A DNA stretch of 43,822 nt from IMG/VR virus record IMGVR_UViG_3300009609_000015, positions 1 through 43,822 of that record, one strand, 5' to 3'. Below the pieces are notes generated by a model. It was not told the DNA's origin. It saw nothing but the letters and a program-made list of their open reading frames with translations, and searched no databases. This stretch comes from a virus. Shown here piece after piece: positions 37,438 to 43,804 of this stretch; within the stretch, counting starts at the first letter, position 1, and each line of letters begins with the position of its first letter. The position numbers and the translations under genes are program-made.

Positions 37438-39089
37438 TCTATTTCCTCTTGGTGGTCATAAATATCCCTCATGGCCTGGTTATTGAGCTTACCTGTCTTC
37501 AGGTAATCATCCCAAGGCCGCTGGGGATAAGGGGGCGAGGCATCCCTCACATCTGGTCTATGGGGGCGATAGACGACCGTAGAGAAGACATCAGCGGCGG
37601 CATCCGCCCAGTCATCATGGTCGGAGATCCCAATGCGGGACATCTGCCACATGAGGTTAGGGAGGCCTGGGGCATCACGGCAAAGATACACGTGACCATC
37701 TACCCAATAGCCTGCACTCTCCGAGATGCGCGTGACCTTCTTGGTGCCGCGCCGCTCGATCTCGTGGAAGGGCGGGAGCCACATACCTGAGTTGGAGAAG
37801 GCCGATTGGAGGAGGATCTTCCAGGTGCCTTCCTTCCCGCCGATCTGCTTCTCATCGGTGATGGCGCGGATGGTGCGGCTTGTGCGACGGTATCGCTGGA
37901 CGATCTCGATGAGCTTGTCCGTGAACTCCTCTGAGCGCCACCTGTTGGAACCATGTCCTTCTAGGAAGTACACATCGCCAGACTCGGGGGCGTGGCCCCA
38001 CACCTGGATTACGGACTCATCGCCCATCCCTATTTTCTTCGGGTCTTTGAAGGCGGTGTCGCAATGGATGGTGTAAGACAGGTTCTTAGGAATGTCCTTT
38101 CGGTCCATGAGGCGATCTTGGATCTGCTCCATCTGGAGGGGGACTTGATCGCCGGCTCCAGGCCGGAGGCATACCTGCGCGGCATAGTCTGCGGGGTATT
38201 TTCGATTGTATTCCTCCAGTTCATGCTTGGGCCACACCTTAGGCATGAGGGGCTCTCCATGCTCCGTGGCGGCGGGCATGAAGTACATGAACCACTTTCC
38301 CTTAGGGTTTACGTAGCGGCGGTATTCCGGCGGGAGGGGCTGGCCGATGACTTCTCGGACACCATCGAGGCGGATGGCGTTTGTTACAACGTCTCCGTCA
38401 ATGTAGGGGGTGGCGCAGAGGATACAGAGAGAATTATTCTTGAGGGCAGGGAAGAGTGATCCCACATGTGTATTTGCAAGTTGGACCCATCCGCCAGTGT
38501 CGCGGAGCTTTTCGCGTGTGATGGGATCATCAATGACAAGGTGGTCGGGGTGGTCACCTGTAATGCCCACCTCCACGGCCGAAGTCTCAACACTAGCTTC
38601 GGAACGAGAGACGCCTCGGGCCCGGTGGGTGAAGCGTCCCTTGGTCCAGGGGTCGATGCCTTCCCATTTTCCGTAGAGCCAAGTGAAGAGCGCACAAGGA
38701 TCCTTTCCTTCGTAGAGCTTCTTAAGGACCTCTACGAACTCCTCAGCCTTAGTGACCGTTACCGAGTCAACGACAGTTGATAGGTTTGGGTCTTGGAGGT
38801 GGAGCCAAGCCGTGAAGGCTTTGGTCACAATGACTGTCTTACCGCTACCGCGTGCGGCATCAATCATGATGTAGAAGCGCTTCTGCTCAGGCGAAGCCCT
38901 CATAGCTTGCCAATCCCTAGCTATCTTCTCTAGCCACTCACAGAGGGGCCTATGGACGGCTTCATCAAGCCAAAAACCGTCCGGGTTCTCAGCGACGCCA
39001 AAGGCGTATTGGACGAAGGGCCAGAAGTGTGCCTTACATCCATCAGCGAGGAGTTCTCGCTCTGCATAGAGGTCCCAGGCTAGGTGTAT
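37413..39089 (-). CDS. terL: Large terminase, probable ATA start, 558 aa
   Basis: Motifs: IDAARGSGKTVIV (Walker A), HLVIDDPITRE (Walker B), an ILCATPY coupling motif, and the nuclease acidic set with IHCDTAFKDPKK, ITDEKQIGGKEG and DHDDWADAAADV. A frame from ATG 38903 would begin only 13 residues before Walker A. The open frame upstream encodes HFWPFVQYAFGVAENPDGFW and LDEAVHRPLCEWLEKIARD, which look like a normal terminase N-terminus. No ATG, GTG or TTG occurs back to a stop at 39102-39104. ATA 39087-39089, seven bases after AAGGGAG, is the likeliest start. It overlaps the preceding gene by ten bases. Confidence 0.8.
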   Translation of the reverse strand: MHLAWDLYAERELLADGCKAHFWPFVQYAFGVAENPDGFWLDEAVHRPLCEWLEKIARDWQAMRASPEQKRFYIMIDAARGSGKTVIVTKAFTAWLHLQDPNLSTVVDSVTVTKAEEFVEVLKKLYEGKDPCALFTWLYGKWEGIDPWTKGRFTHRARGVSRSEASVETSAVEVGITGDHPDHLVIDDPITREKLRDTGGWVQLANTHVGSLFPALKNNSLCILCATPYIDGDVVTNAIRLDGVREVIGQPLPPEYRRYVNPKGKWFMYFMPAATEHGEPLMPKVWPKHELEEYNRKYPADYAAQVCLRPGAGDQVPLQMEQIQDRLMDRKDIPKNLSYTIHCDTAFKDPKKIGMGDESVIQVWGHAPESGDVYFLEGHGSNRWRSEEFTDKLIEIVQRYRRTSRTIRAITDEKQIGGKEGTWKILLQSAFSNSGMWLPPFHEIERRGTKKVTRISESAGYWVDGHVYLCRDAPGLPNLMWQMSRIGISDHDDWADAAADVFSTVVYRPHRPDVRDASPPYPQRPWDDYLKTGKLNNQAMRDIYDHQEEIEWTRSPIR

Positions 39090-39349
39090 TTCTTCGCTCC
39101 CTTACCGCCCTTTCCTTCCTTCAGCATCTTAGTGGAATACTTAACCCCGCGGGCTCGCCGCTCATCTTGCTCCCTCACATCACCAGCGCCAACCTTACGG
39201 GGATAGTCCATTTCCTTGAGTTCGCCAATGCGGCTTGAGGCCAAATCTGGTGCCAAGGACGCACGGAGCATTTCTATGTAGGGACCCTTTGGGTCCACGG
39301 GCTTACGGCGGATGGTTGCACTTTCTGAGGGGATCTTTCTTTTAGCCAT
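39080..39349 (-). CDS. Small basic protein before the terminase, 89 aa
   Basis: ATG 39349 shares a base with the preceding stop (TAATG). The product begins MAKRKIPSESATIRRKPVDP and ends in a Gly/Lys-rich tail. It is basic and probably partly disordered, and could be a terminase partner or DNA-binding accessory. A longer frame from 39451 would read through the whole zinc-ribbon gene upstream and is not favoured. AAGGGAG inside its last codons serves as ribosome site for the terminase. Confidence 0.6.
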   Translation of the reverse strand: MAKRKIPSESATIRRKPVDPKGPYIEMLRASLAPDLASSRIGELKEMDYPRKVGAGDVREQDERRARGVKYSTKMLKEGKGGKGAKKYT

Positions 39350-39522
39350 TATGTGCCAGACTCGGGGGAGGGGGTAGGCTCGCCCTTCAAGCCACAGATG
39401 CAGGTGTAGGCGAAGTCTCCCGGTGGGAGGGTATAGCCCATCCATGACCAAATGTGGCCGTCTGGGCAGGCATAGGATTCTTCATACAGGGGGGTCCCCT
39501 CCGAGTCGTAGCCTTGTGTCAT
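39349..39522 (-). CDS. Small zinc-ribbon protein, 57 aa
   Basis: It starts in an ATGA overlap (39522-39519). The product has ACPDGHIW and CICG, that is Cys-x-x-x-His and Cys-x-Cys, with the W-S-W-M-G-Y and PPGDFAYT linker typical of small phage zinc ribbons. The C-terminus carries a PTPSPESGT tail encoded across a copy of the dispersed CCCCGAGT motif. It is followed by a TAATG overlap. Confidence 0.6.
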   Translation of the reverse strand: MTQGYDSEGTPLYEESYACPDGHIWSWMGYTLPPGDFAYTCICGLKGEPTPSPESGT

Positions 39523-40364
39523 AGGCGTCCCCAACGGAAGTTGCGATACCGGACCTCAGGGGTCCCGCCAAAGAGGGACAGGCCATCCATGTTGCCGACG
39601 GCGAAGGCGGCGATGTCATGGGAGTCTGCGTGGATGCGGACGGTGCGGGCGCGGCCATTGAGGGAGTAGACGATCCACTCGCCTGCGCGGAACCACTCGA
39701 AGCGCAGTGGGATCCAAACTTGGGGTTGGAGGATGATTCCAGTGGACCAGACATCAACTACGATGTCGTAGTCGCCAGGGCGGCGCTGGAACCAGCGGCG
39801 GCCCTCCCCATCGGCGTTGTAGGTGCCTACGCGAAGCTCCGCGGTCGTCCCGTCGATGCCACGGGTTTGGAAGTCTGGCCGCAACCAGCCGGGATAGCCA
39901 CCATTCTGGATGGGAGTCCCAAGGGCTTTATGACCTGAGGCAGGGGAGAGGACGTGGAGGCCCCCCGTCCCCTGAGGGACGCGATCGGTGGCGAAGTAGA
40001 TATCTACCTCGATGAAGCCTTTTGAGATGGGCGTGGACCCATCTAGCCACCGGAGGGCCTCGGCGTTGGTGCGCATGGCCCCGTAATCGGTACCGCTTTG
40101 GAAGTTGCGCAGTTCATCCCCACAATAGCCAAGCCACCAGCCCACCAAGGGGACGTAGCCGGAGTAGCACTTGGCAGGATCCCCTGGAGGGTCAGGGGGA
40201 TCAGGAGGTGTGGTATCAGGGGGCGCCGAGTCCGCCAGGACTTCGACTAGCTTAAAGGACCCTTCGCCCTGCCATACGACCTTCTCGCCACCCTCGGTGG
40301 CGGCGCCGCTCAACGTCAGAAGTAGGAGGGCGGCGCTTGCGCTTAGGGGGAACCACTTTAACAT
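39519..40364 (-). CDS. Secreted jelly-roll (LamG/glucanase-like) protein, 281 aa
   Basis: A signal peptide (MLKWFPLSASAALLLLTLSGA, cut near Ala21-22) is followed by a Pro/Asp linker (about 47-65). A beta domain fills the rest: SKGFIEVDIYFATDRVPQGT, GDYDIVVDVWSTGIILQPQV and VWIPLRFEWFRAGEWIVYSL, ending in YRNFRWGRL. This is the strand order of concanavalin-like lectins and of glucan-active proteins. Catalytic residues are not evident, so glycan binding is as likely as hydrolysis. A Sec-exported protein between the terminase genes is unusual and looks like an inserted accessory gene. Its start overlaps the preceding ORF by 113 bases. Confidence 0.7.
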   Translation of the reverse strand: MLKWFPLSASAALLLLTLSGAATEGGEKVVWQGEGSFKLVEVLADSAPPDTTPPDPPDPPGDPAKCYSGYVPLVGWWLGYCGDELRNFQSGTDYGAMRTNAEALRWLDGSTPISKGFIEVDIYFATDRVPQGTGGLHVLSPASGHKALGTPIQNGGYPGWLRPDFQTRGIDGTTAELRVGTYNADGEGRRWFQRRPGDYDIVVDVWSTGIILQPQVWIPLRFEWFRAGEWIVYSLNGRARTVRIHADSHDIAAFAVGNMDGLSLFGGTPEVRYRNFRWGRL

Positions 40365-40605
40365 CCGGAAAATCTCCTAGGGGTACTACTCGCTGGATAA
40401 GGGAACGGGGGATTTGGTAGGTTCCTCGATAGTGTCCATCGGACCCTCGGTCAATTCCGAGGCGGATATGGGCCTCGGAGTCAGAGATGAGCCATCCTCC
40501 GGTTTCGAGGATGCAAGGCTCGACGGGGCCGGGTTTGGCTGTGTCAACGTCGGTGTCAACGTCAATTGAAGCATCGAGCCATCGAACGAGGATGTATTTG
40601 GCCAT
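40252..40605 (-). CDS. Hypothetical protein overlapping both neighbours, 117 aa
   Basis: Residues 1-75 look like a real domain: MAKYILVRWLDASIDVDTDV, CILETGGWLISDSEAHIRLG and YRGTYQIPRSLIQRVVPL, a beta pattern seen in short conserved phage proteins. The C-terminal 40 residues are strongly basic (PPKRKRRPP and so on) and lie in the region that also encodes the signal peptide of the secreted protein. The first half overlaps the C-terminus of the putative small terminase in another frame. About 330 of its 354 bases are used twice. Confidence 0.6.
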   Translation of the reverse strand: MAKYILVRWLDASIDVDTDVDTAKPGPVEPCILETGGWLISDSEAHIRLGIDRGSDGHYRGTYQIPRSLIQRVVPLGDFPDVKVVPPKRKRRPPTSDVERRRHRGWREGRMAGRRVL

Positions 40606-41363
40606 AACTTCTGGATAGAGGTGATGAGGGTTTCTTGTCCTACAACGCTAAGGAGGCGGGTTAGCCGGCCTACGCGCTCAAGCTCCGTCAGAGGCGCGGG
40701 GGGCCCGAAGGTCTCGGCTGGCCGGTGGACGGCTTGGAGGGTGGCCATCTCCCGGATGGCATGGATTCGATATTGCGGCGGAGCCGTCTTGGCGATGTGC
40801 GCCAGGACTGAGAGCATCTGCTCGACGGTTAGGGCGTTAGAGCCACCCTCGGGGGGAGGGCCAGCAGCCGCGGCGATAGCCGCTTGGAGCTTCTCCGGGA
40901 GGACTTCATCGCGATAGTTCCTCCGGAAGCCATCTGCGGTGCCCTCACTTGAGAGTTGCTGGATGGCCTTGGTCGCGACCTCTACGGGGTCAGGGCCGGC
41001 TAAGGTCCGGGCGACGGTGTTGACGATTGCGTCAGTGACGCGGCCGGAGATTTTCTCGCGCAGTTCGGGATAACGTTCGATGAAGAGTTTCTTATACGTC
41101 CCGACTGTACGATAGCCCACGCCCATCCGCGCGCCGATCTGGGCGTCTGTCATCCCATGGCCGGAGGTCCCCTCTCGGCCGACCCAACGGGTGATGAGGA
41201 GTTCGAGGAGTCCCTCTTGGGCAGTGGGCGTGAGGCGGCACCACCCGCCGCCCTTCTTCTTCCGCGGGGACTTGCTTACGTCCCCGCCCTTGACATCGTG
41301 GAGGTTTCGGCCCTTCCCGAAGGGCACTTCGGGGGCTTTTCCCTTGTTTCCCAGTTTCGGCAT
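40386..41363 (-). CDS. HTH protein, putative small terminase, 325 aa
   Basis: I start at ATG 41363: an earlier TTG at 41402 lies inside the promoter's -35 box. The N-terminus is basic (LGNKGKAPEVPFGKGRNLHD and so on, to a KKK run). A helix-turn-helix reads MTDAQIGARMGVGYRTVGTY at about 69-88. Central helices follow, and then a Thr/Pro/Ser-rich C-terminus (about 260-325) that overlaps the next gene. First position in the late operon, an HTH domain and basic ends fit a terminase small subunit. A late-operon regulator is the alternative. Confidence 0.5.
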   Translation of the reverse strand: MPKLGNKGKAPEVPFGKGRNLHDVKGGDVSKSPRKKKGGGWCRLTPTAQEGLLELLITRWVGREGTSGHGMTDAQIGARMGVGYRTVGTYKKLFIERYPELREKISGRVTDAIVNTVARTLAGPDPVEVATKAIQQLSSEGTADGFRRNYRDEVLPEKLQAAIAAAAGPPPEGGSNALTVEQMLSVLAHIAKTAPPQYRIHAIREMATLQAVHRPAETFGPPAPLTELERVGRLTRLLSVVGQETLITSIQKLWPNTSSFDGSMLQLTLTPTLTQPNPAPSSLASSKPEDGSSLTPRPISASELTEGPMDTIEEPTKSPVPLSSE

Positions 41364-41373
41364 TTTCTCAGCA

Positions 41374-41402
41374 AGTATATTCCTACACGCTACATTTGTC
41401 AA
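41374..41402 (-). promoter_or_regulatory. Main late promoter, near-perfect consensus
   Basis: Read on the minus strand: TTGACA (41402-41397), 17 bases, then TATACT (41379-41374). The ATG at 41363 lies ten bases beyond the -10 box, so the transcript would carry only about four untranslated bases. It drives the virion operon. Confidence 0.8.
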
Positions 41403-41782
41403 GTTTAGAAATTAGGAAAGCTTCACAAGGGGGGGCTCCCCCATGGCCTAGTCCTTGCTGCTGCACCACGCGTGCCATGATGTATGGACCAAGGCTTGCA
41501 TAAGCATGCATCATGCCACGCATGAAGACATGCGCACACACTTGCTCATGGTGGTTTCCCGCAGGAAACCCCTATAAATATAGGGATATCCTAGCAAGGG
41601 AGATATATTTAGCAATTTAGCTAAGTGAGCTTACCTGAGTGCATTTCGCCAATTGCAATGGCATTTCGCCCGATACCATAGCCGTGGTTTGTGGTAGCGC
41701 AAGCACTTGCGCCCGGCACGCACTTTGCTCTAACCCTTGGGCAACCGCGGCGACTAGGCGTCGCGACAAGATGGAGAATAAC
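41403..41782. promoter_or_regulatory. Divergent intergenic region rich in palindromes
   Basis: No gene is convincing in this 380-base gap. It holds an inverted repeat of 13-base arms (41470-41482 with 41509-41521, one mismatch). It also holds GGTTTCC/GGAAACC (41553-41570), CCCTATA-AA-TATAGGG (41570-41585) and GGATATCC (41584-41591). Direct repeats are TTTAGC (41609, 41619) and GCATTTCGCC (41641-41650, 41661-41670). The region separates the late minus operon from the early plus operon, so operators, an early promoter or an origin are likely. I cannot place a confident plus-strand promoter. Confidence 0.5.
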
Positions 41783-42361
41783 ATGAGAACGTCAAGGAAA
41801 ATGAAAGCGACGAAGCCTCAACCGTGGCTGGCCGCATCTACAAATGCGGCTCGCCCAATACTACAGAACGTGCTGTTAGCGTCTAGCGAAGGGTCAGAAG
41901 ACTCTTTTGACGTTACAGCCACCGACGGCCGTATTCTGGTTCATTGCCCGGGGTTTTTGTTTGCCCCGGACTTAGGGCGGAAGGCATGGCTAGTGAACGC
42001 TAAGGCTTTCGGGGCCGTGGTCAAGGCGGCAGGAACCCTGCCACCGGCTGTGGATCGGCTCAAGCTCGTGCTAACGGCCAGGCACGCGGCCGGATCGGTC
42101 TCGGCCGATCTAATTGACGAAGCCGGGCGTTTCCCGGCTTGGCGCCACTTGGTTCCAACGGGCGGGCCGACCGACTCGGCCGCGCTCCTGAATCCTTACC
42201 TGTACCACAGGCTCGCCAAGGCCATGGGGTTAGCGGATGATGGGACCGGGTTTGACTGCGAAACCTATGGGGCGACCAAGGCGGTCAAGGTCACGACCAA
42301 CAACAGTTTAGGTCTGATAATGCCGATTTTTGGCAAAGCCGCTGAGCGGGAGCGGGAATAG
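41783..42361 (+). CDS. Short beta-clamp-like protein, 192 aa
   Basis: ATG 41783 has GGAG (41773-41776) six bases upstream; the frame is open from 41639, but that part is low in coding character. RPILQNVLLASSEGSEDSFD then VTATDGRILVH is the signature of a sliding-clamp domain. Later RFPAWRHLVPTGGP matches the family's P-x-[WY]-x-x-L-[IV]-P motif, and the last strand IMPIF matches the usual clamp ending. Bacterial DnaN has about 365 residues in three domains; this has about half. It may assemble as a larger oligomer or bind the host clamp loader or polymerase. It would support the phage polymerase. Confidence 0.7.
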   Translation: MRTSRKMKATKPQPWLAASTNAARPILQNVLLASSEGSEDSFDVTATDGRILVHCPGFLFAPDLGRKAWLVNAKAFGAVVKAAGTLPPAVDRLKLVLTARHAAGSVSADLIDEAGRFPAWRHLVPTGGPTDSAALLNPYLYHRLAKAMGLADDGTGFDCETYGATKAVKVTTNNSLGLIMPIFGKAAERERE

Positions 42362-42407
42362 CCATGCGGCAATGGCATTCCTTGGCGTCCACGAGAGGAT
42401 GATTCCA

Positions 42408-42539
42408 ATGACTAAGGAACTACGCTACCGAACTTACGCTAGCTTCTCCGAAGCCTTCGCGCGCTTCTCCGCGGCCCGGCGCGTCATCCATTGGTATGGC
42501 ACTGACCATCATTGGGTCGTTGTCCTACGAGGAGCCTAA
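42408..42539 (+). CDS. Microprotein, 43 aa
   Basis: ATG 42408 follows GAGAGGAT by about six bases. The product begins MTKELRYRTYASFSEAFARF and ends with a beta strand WVVVLRGA. It seems to be a small alpha/beta protein. No family is recognised. The next gene follows after two bases. Confidence 0.5.
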   Translation: MTKELRYRTYASFSEAFARFSAARRVIHWYGTDHHWVVVLRGA

Positions 42540-42541
42540 CC

Positions 42542-42637
42542 ATGCGCTCCCTAATTTACCTCGCGGTCTTCTCCCTAATCCTTTTCGGTTGCTACCTCGC
42601 CGGCCGCATGGTAGCCTTGACCATGACTGGATACTAA
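42542..42637 (+). CDS. Single-span membrane microprotein, 31 aa
   Basis: The product, beginning MRSLIYLAVFSLILFGCYLA, has one hydrophobic helix with a Cys at residue 17 in an LFGC context, a weak match to a lipobox. The start is two bases after the previous stop, and the next gene begins three bases after its stop. It could be an anchored peptide or a small lipoprotein. Confidence 0.5.
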   Translation: MRSLIYLAVFSLILFGCYLAGRMVALTMTGY

Positions 42638-42640
42638 ACT

Positions 42641-42790
42641 ATGAACCCTTACCTTTGGTCACTCTATGAAGCCCTCGGAAACTCCCTAGAATGCCTCGGC
42701 CTCGGCCTCACGGCCGCCGCTCAACGCATCCGCCGTTGCCCTGATTGTGGTGGCTCACGCTACTACACCAAGGATTGCCGCAATGCCTAA
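42641..42790 (+). CDS. Small zinc-binding protein, 49 aa
   Basis: An N-terminal amphipathic helix (MNPYLWSLYEALGNSLECLG) leads to CPDCGGSRYYTKDC, a compact zinc knuckle. The last bases overlap the next ATG at 42783 by eight. It belongs to the set of tiny zinc proteins spread over the early operon. Confidence 0.5.
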   Translation: MNPYLWSLYEALGNSLECLGLGLTAAAQRIRRCPDCGGSRYYTKDCRNA

Positions 42791-42899
42791 TCACCTTCGT
42801 CTAATCTCCGCCTTTGCCTGTTTCCTTAGCCGCATAGGCCACGCGCTTGACCTGTGGGCTTACACCCACGCCACCCAAACCCCACGGAGGCATTGGTAA
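42783..42899 (+). CDS. Microprotein, 38 aa
   Basis: The ATG overlaps the preceding gene's end by eight bases and the frame ends at TAA 42897-42899. The product begins MPNHLRLISAFACFLSRIGH and is a basic, hydrophobic helix that may touch the membrane. No ribosome site is obvious, so translation by coupling is assumed. Confidence 0.4.
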   Translation: MPNHLRLISAFACFLSRIGHALDLWAYTHATQTPRRHW

Positions 42900-42923
42900 A
42901 AAATGCCCCTAGAGGAGTCCCCC

Positions 42924-43091
42924 ATGCGTCATTCCCCACTTTGGCTCGCGGCCTTGGCCTTAGCCTTGGTCGCTTGCTCGACCACGCGCTCTAAGCCCCA
43001 AACCTCCCCAGACCTGTTCACCATTGCCGAGGGCGACTCCATTGGCGGTCCACCGCTGATCGACGGCCTACCCGAATGTGAAGCGCGCTAG
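42924..43091 (+). CDS. Small lipoprotein, 55 aa
   Basis: ATG 42924 follows AGAGGAG by six bases; an in-frame ATG at 42903 lacks a site. The product has a full signal peptide with lipobox, MRHSPLWLAALALALVAC, with Cys18 as lipidation site and Ser-Thr following. The mature part is about 38 residues, Pro/Asp-rich, with a second Cys near the end. Phage lipoproteins of this size serve as outer spanins or block superinfection. The early position, far from the lysis genes, favours superinfection exclusion. Confidence 0.7.
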   Translation: MRHSPLWLAALALALVACSTTRSKPQTSPDLFTIAEGDSIGGPPLIDGLPECEAR

Positions 43092-43110
43092 GCGCGCTAA
43101 GGAGCTACCC

Positions 43111-43602
43111 ATGCGTGACTTTGACCGAATCAAGGCCCTCGCTGGCGAAGTCGCCAGCACCTTCGAAACCTCCACCCGGCCTGATGGTAAAACCTTTGTA
43201 AAACTTAAGGACGGGCATCCCCAGTGGATGCAGGACCTCTGCTTCGACGCCCATGGGGATGGCGCCATGCTCCCTAACGATTGGCGATACGAATACATCC
43301 GCGAAGCCTGCGACCGCCTTGCGGAAGCCTCCGACGAGGATGAAGCCCGCGACTCCATGGCCGAGCCTGATACCTACACCTCGCACCTCCTGGCCTGGCT
43401 GGCCTCAGGGGGAGGTCGCCTAAACTACTGCGATGAGGCCCTGGCAACCTACGGCAAGGTGGAATCCACCGAAGCCCTCATCGCCATTGGCCAAACCCTC
43501 GAACGCGAGGAGGTCTTTGGTCAAGTCCTAGCCTTCCTCGAAGCCTACGCCGATGACCTCGAAGACCTCGAAGACGAGCCCCAAACCTTGGGAGACGCCT
43601 AA
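43111..43602 (+). CDS. Conserved acidic protein, 163 aa
   Basis: ATG 43111 follows AAGGAG by six bases. The sequence contains GHPQWMQDLCFDAHGDGAML then PNDWRYEYIREACDRLAEAS, a conserved block I recall from plasmid and phage proteins of unknown function. DTYTSHLLAWLASGG and a D-E-A-L segment follow, and the C-terminus is very acidic (DDLEDLEDEPQ). Acidic early phage proteins can mimic DNA or bind host factors, but no target is shown here. Confidence 0.65.
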   Translation: MRDFDRIKALAGEVASTFETSTRPDGKTFVKLKDGHPQWMQDLCFDAHGDGAMLPNDWRYEYIREACDRLAEASDEDEARDSMAEPDTYTSHLLAWLASGGGRLNYCDEALATYGKVESTEALIAIGQTLEREEVFGQVLAFLEAYADDLEDLEDEPQTLGDA

Positions 43603-43606
43603 CCCC

Positions 43607-43804
43607 ATGCAATTCAAATCCTTAGCGGAAGCGGAAGCCTTTCTAGCCGCTAAGTCCGCCCAATGGCGCTCAGGCTCACCCTGCCCAAAGTGCGGCCGCA
43701 CCCTCTCGCCTTGGCCACTCCGTCGCGGGAAGGAGCCTAGATGCTCCCCCACCGGGTGGGTTAACTGCATAGCTAAATACCCCTTGGAGGAATCCCCCAC
43801 ATGA
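43607..43804 (+). CDS. Small zinc-ribbon protein, 65 aa
   Basis: ATG 43607 lies four bases after the previous stop; a longer frame from 43553 would overlap that gene. The product begins MQFKSLAEAEAFLAAKSAQW. CPKCGRTLSPW, RRGKEPRC and WVNC form a four-Cys zinc site. The end, YPLEESPT, is encoded over the ribosome site of the next gene, and the stop overlaps that gene's ATG. It continues as bases 1-105 of the window. Confidence 0.7.
   Translation: MQFKSLAEAEAFLAAKSAQWRSGSPCPKCGRTLSPWPLRRGKEPRCSPTGWVNCIAKYPLEESPT

Noticed and set aside
39080-39110. Programmed -1 frameshift as the only explanation for the terminase start
   Set aside because: The junction (GCG AAG AAA TAC) is not a good slippery heptamer, while a Shine-Dalgarno-like AAGGGAG precedes ATA. 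It is kept as an alternative, not the main call.
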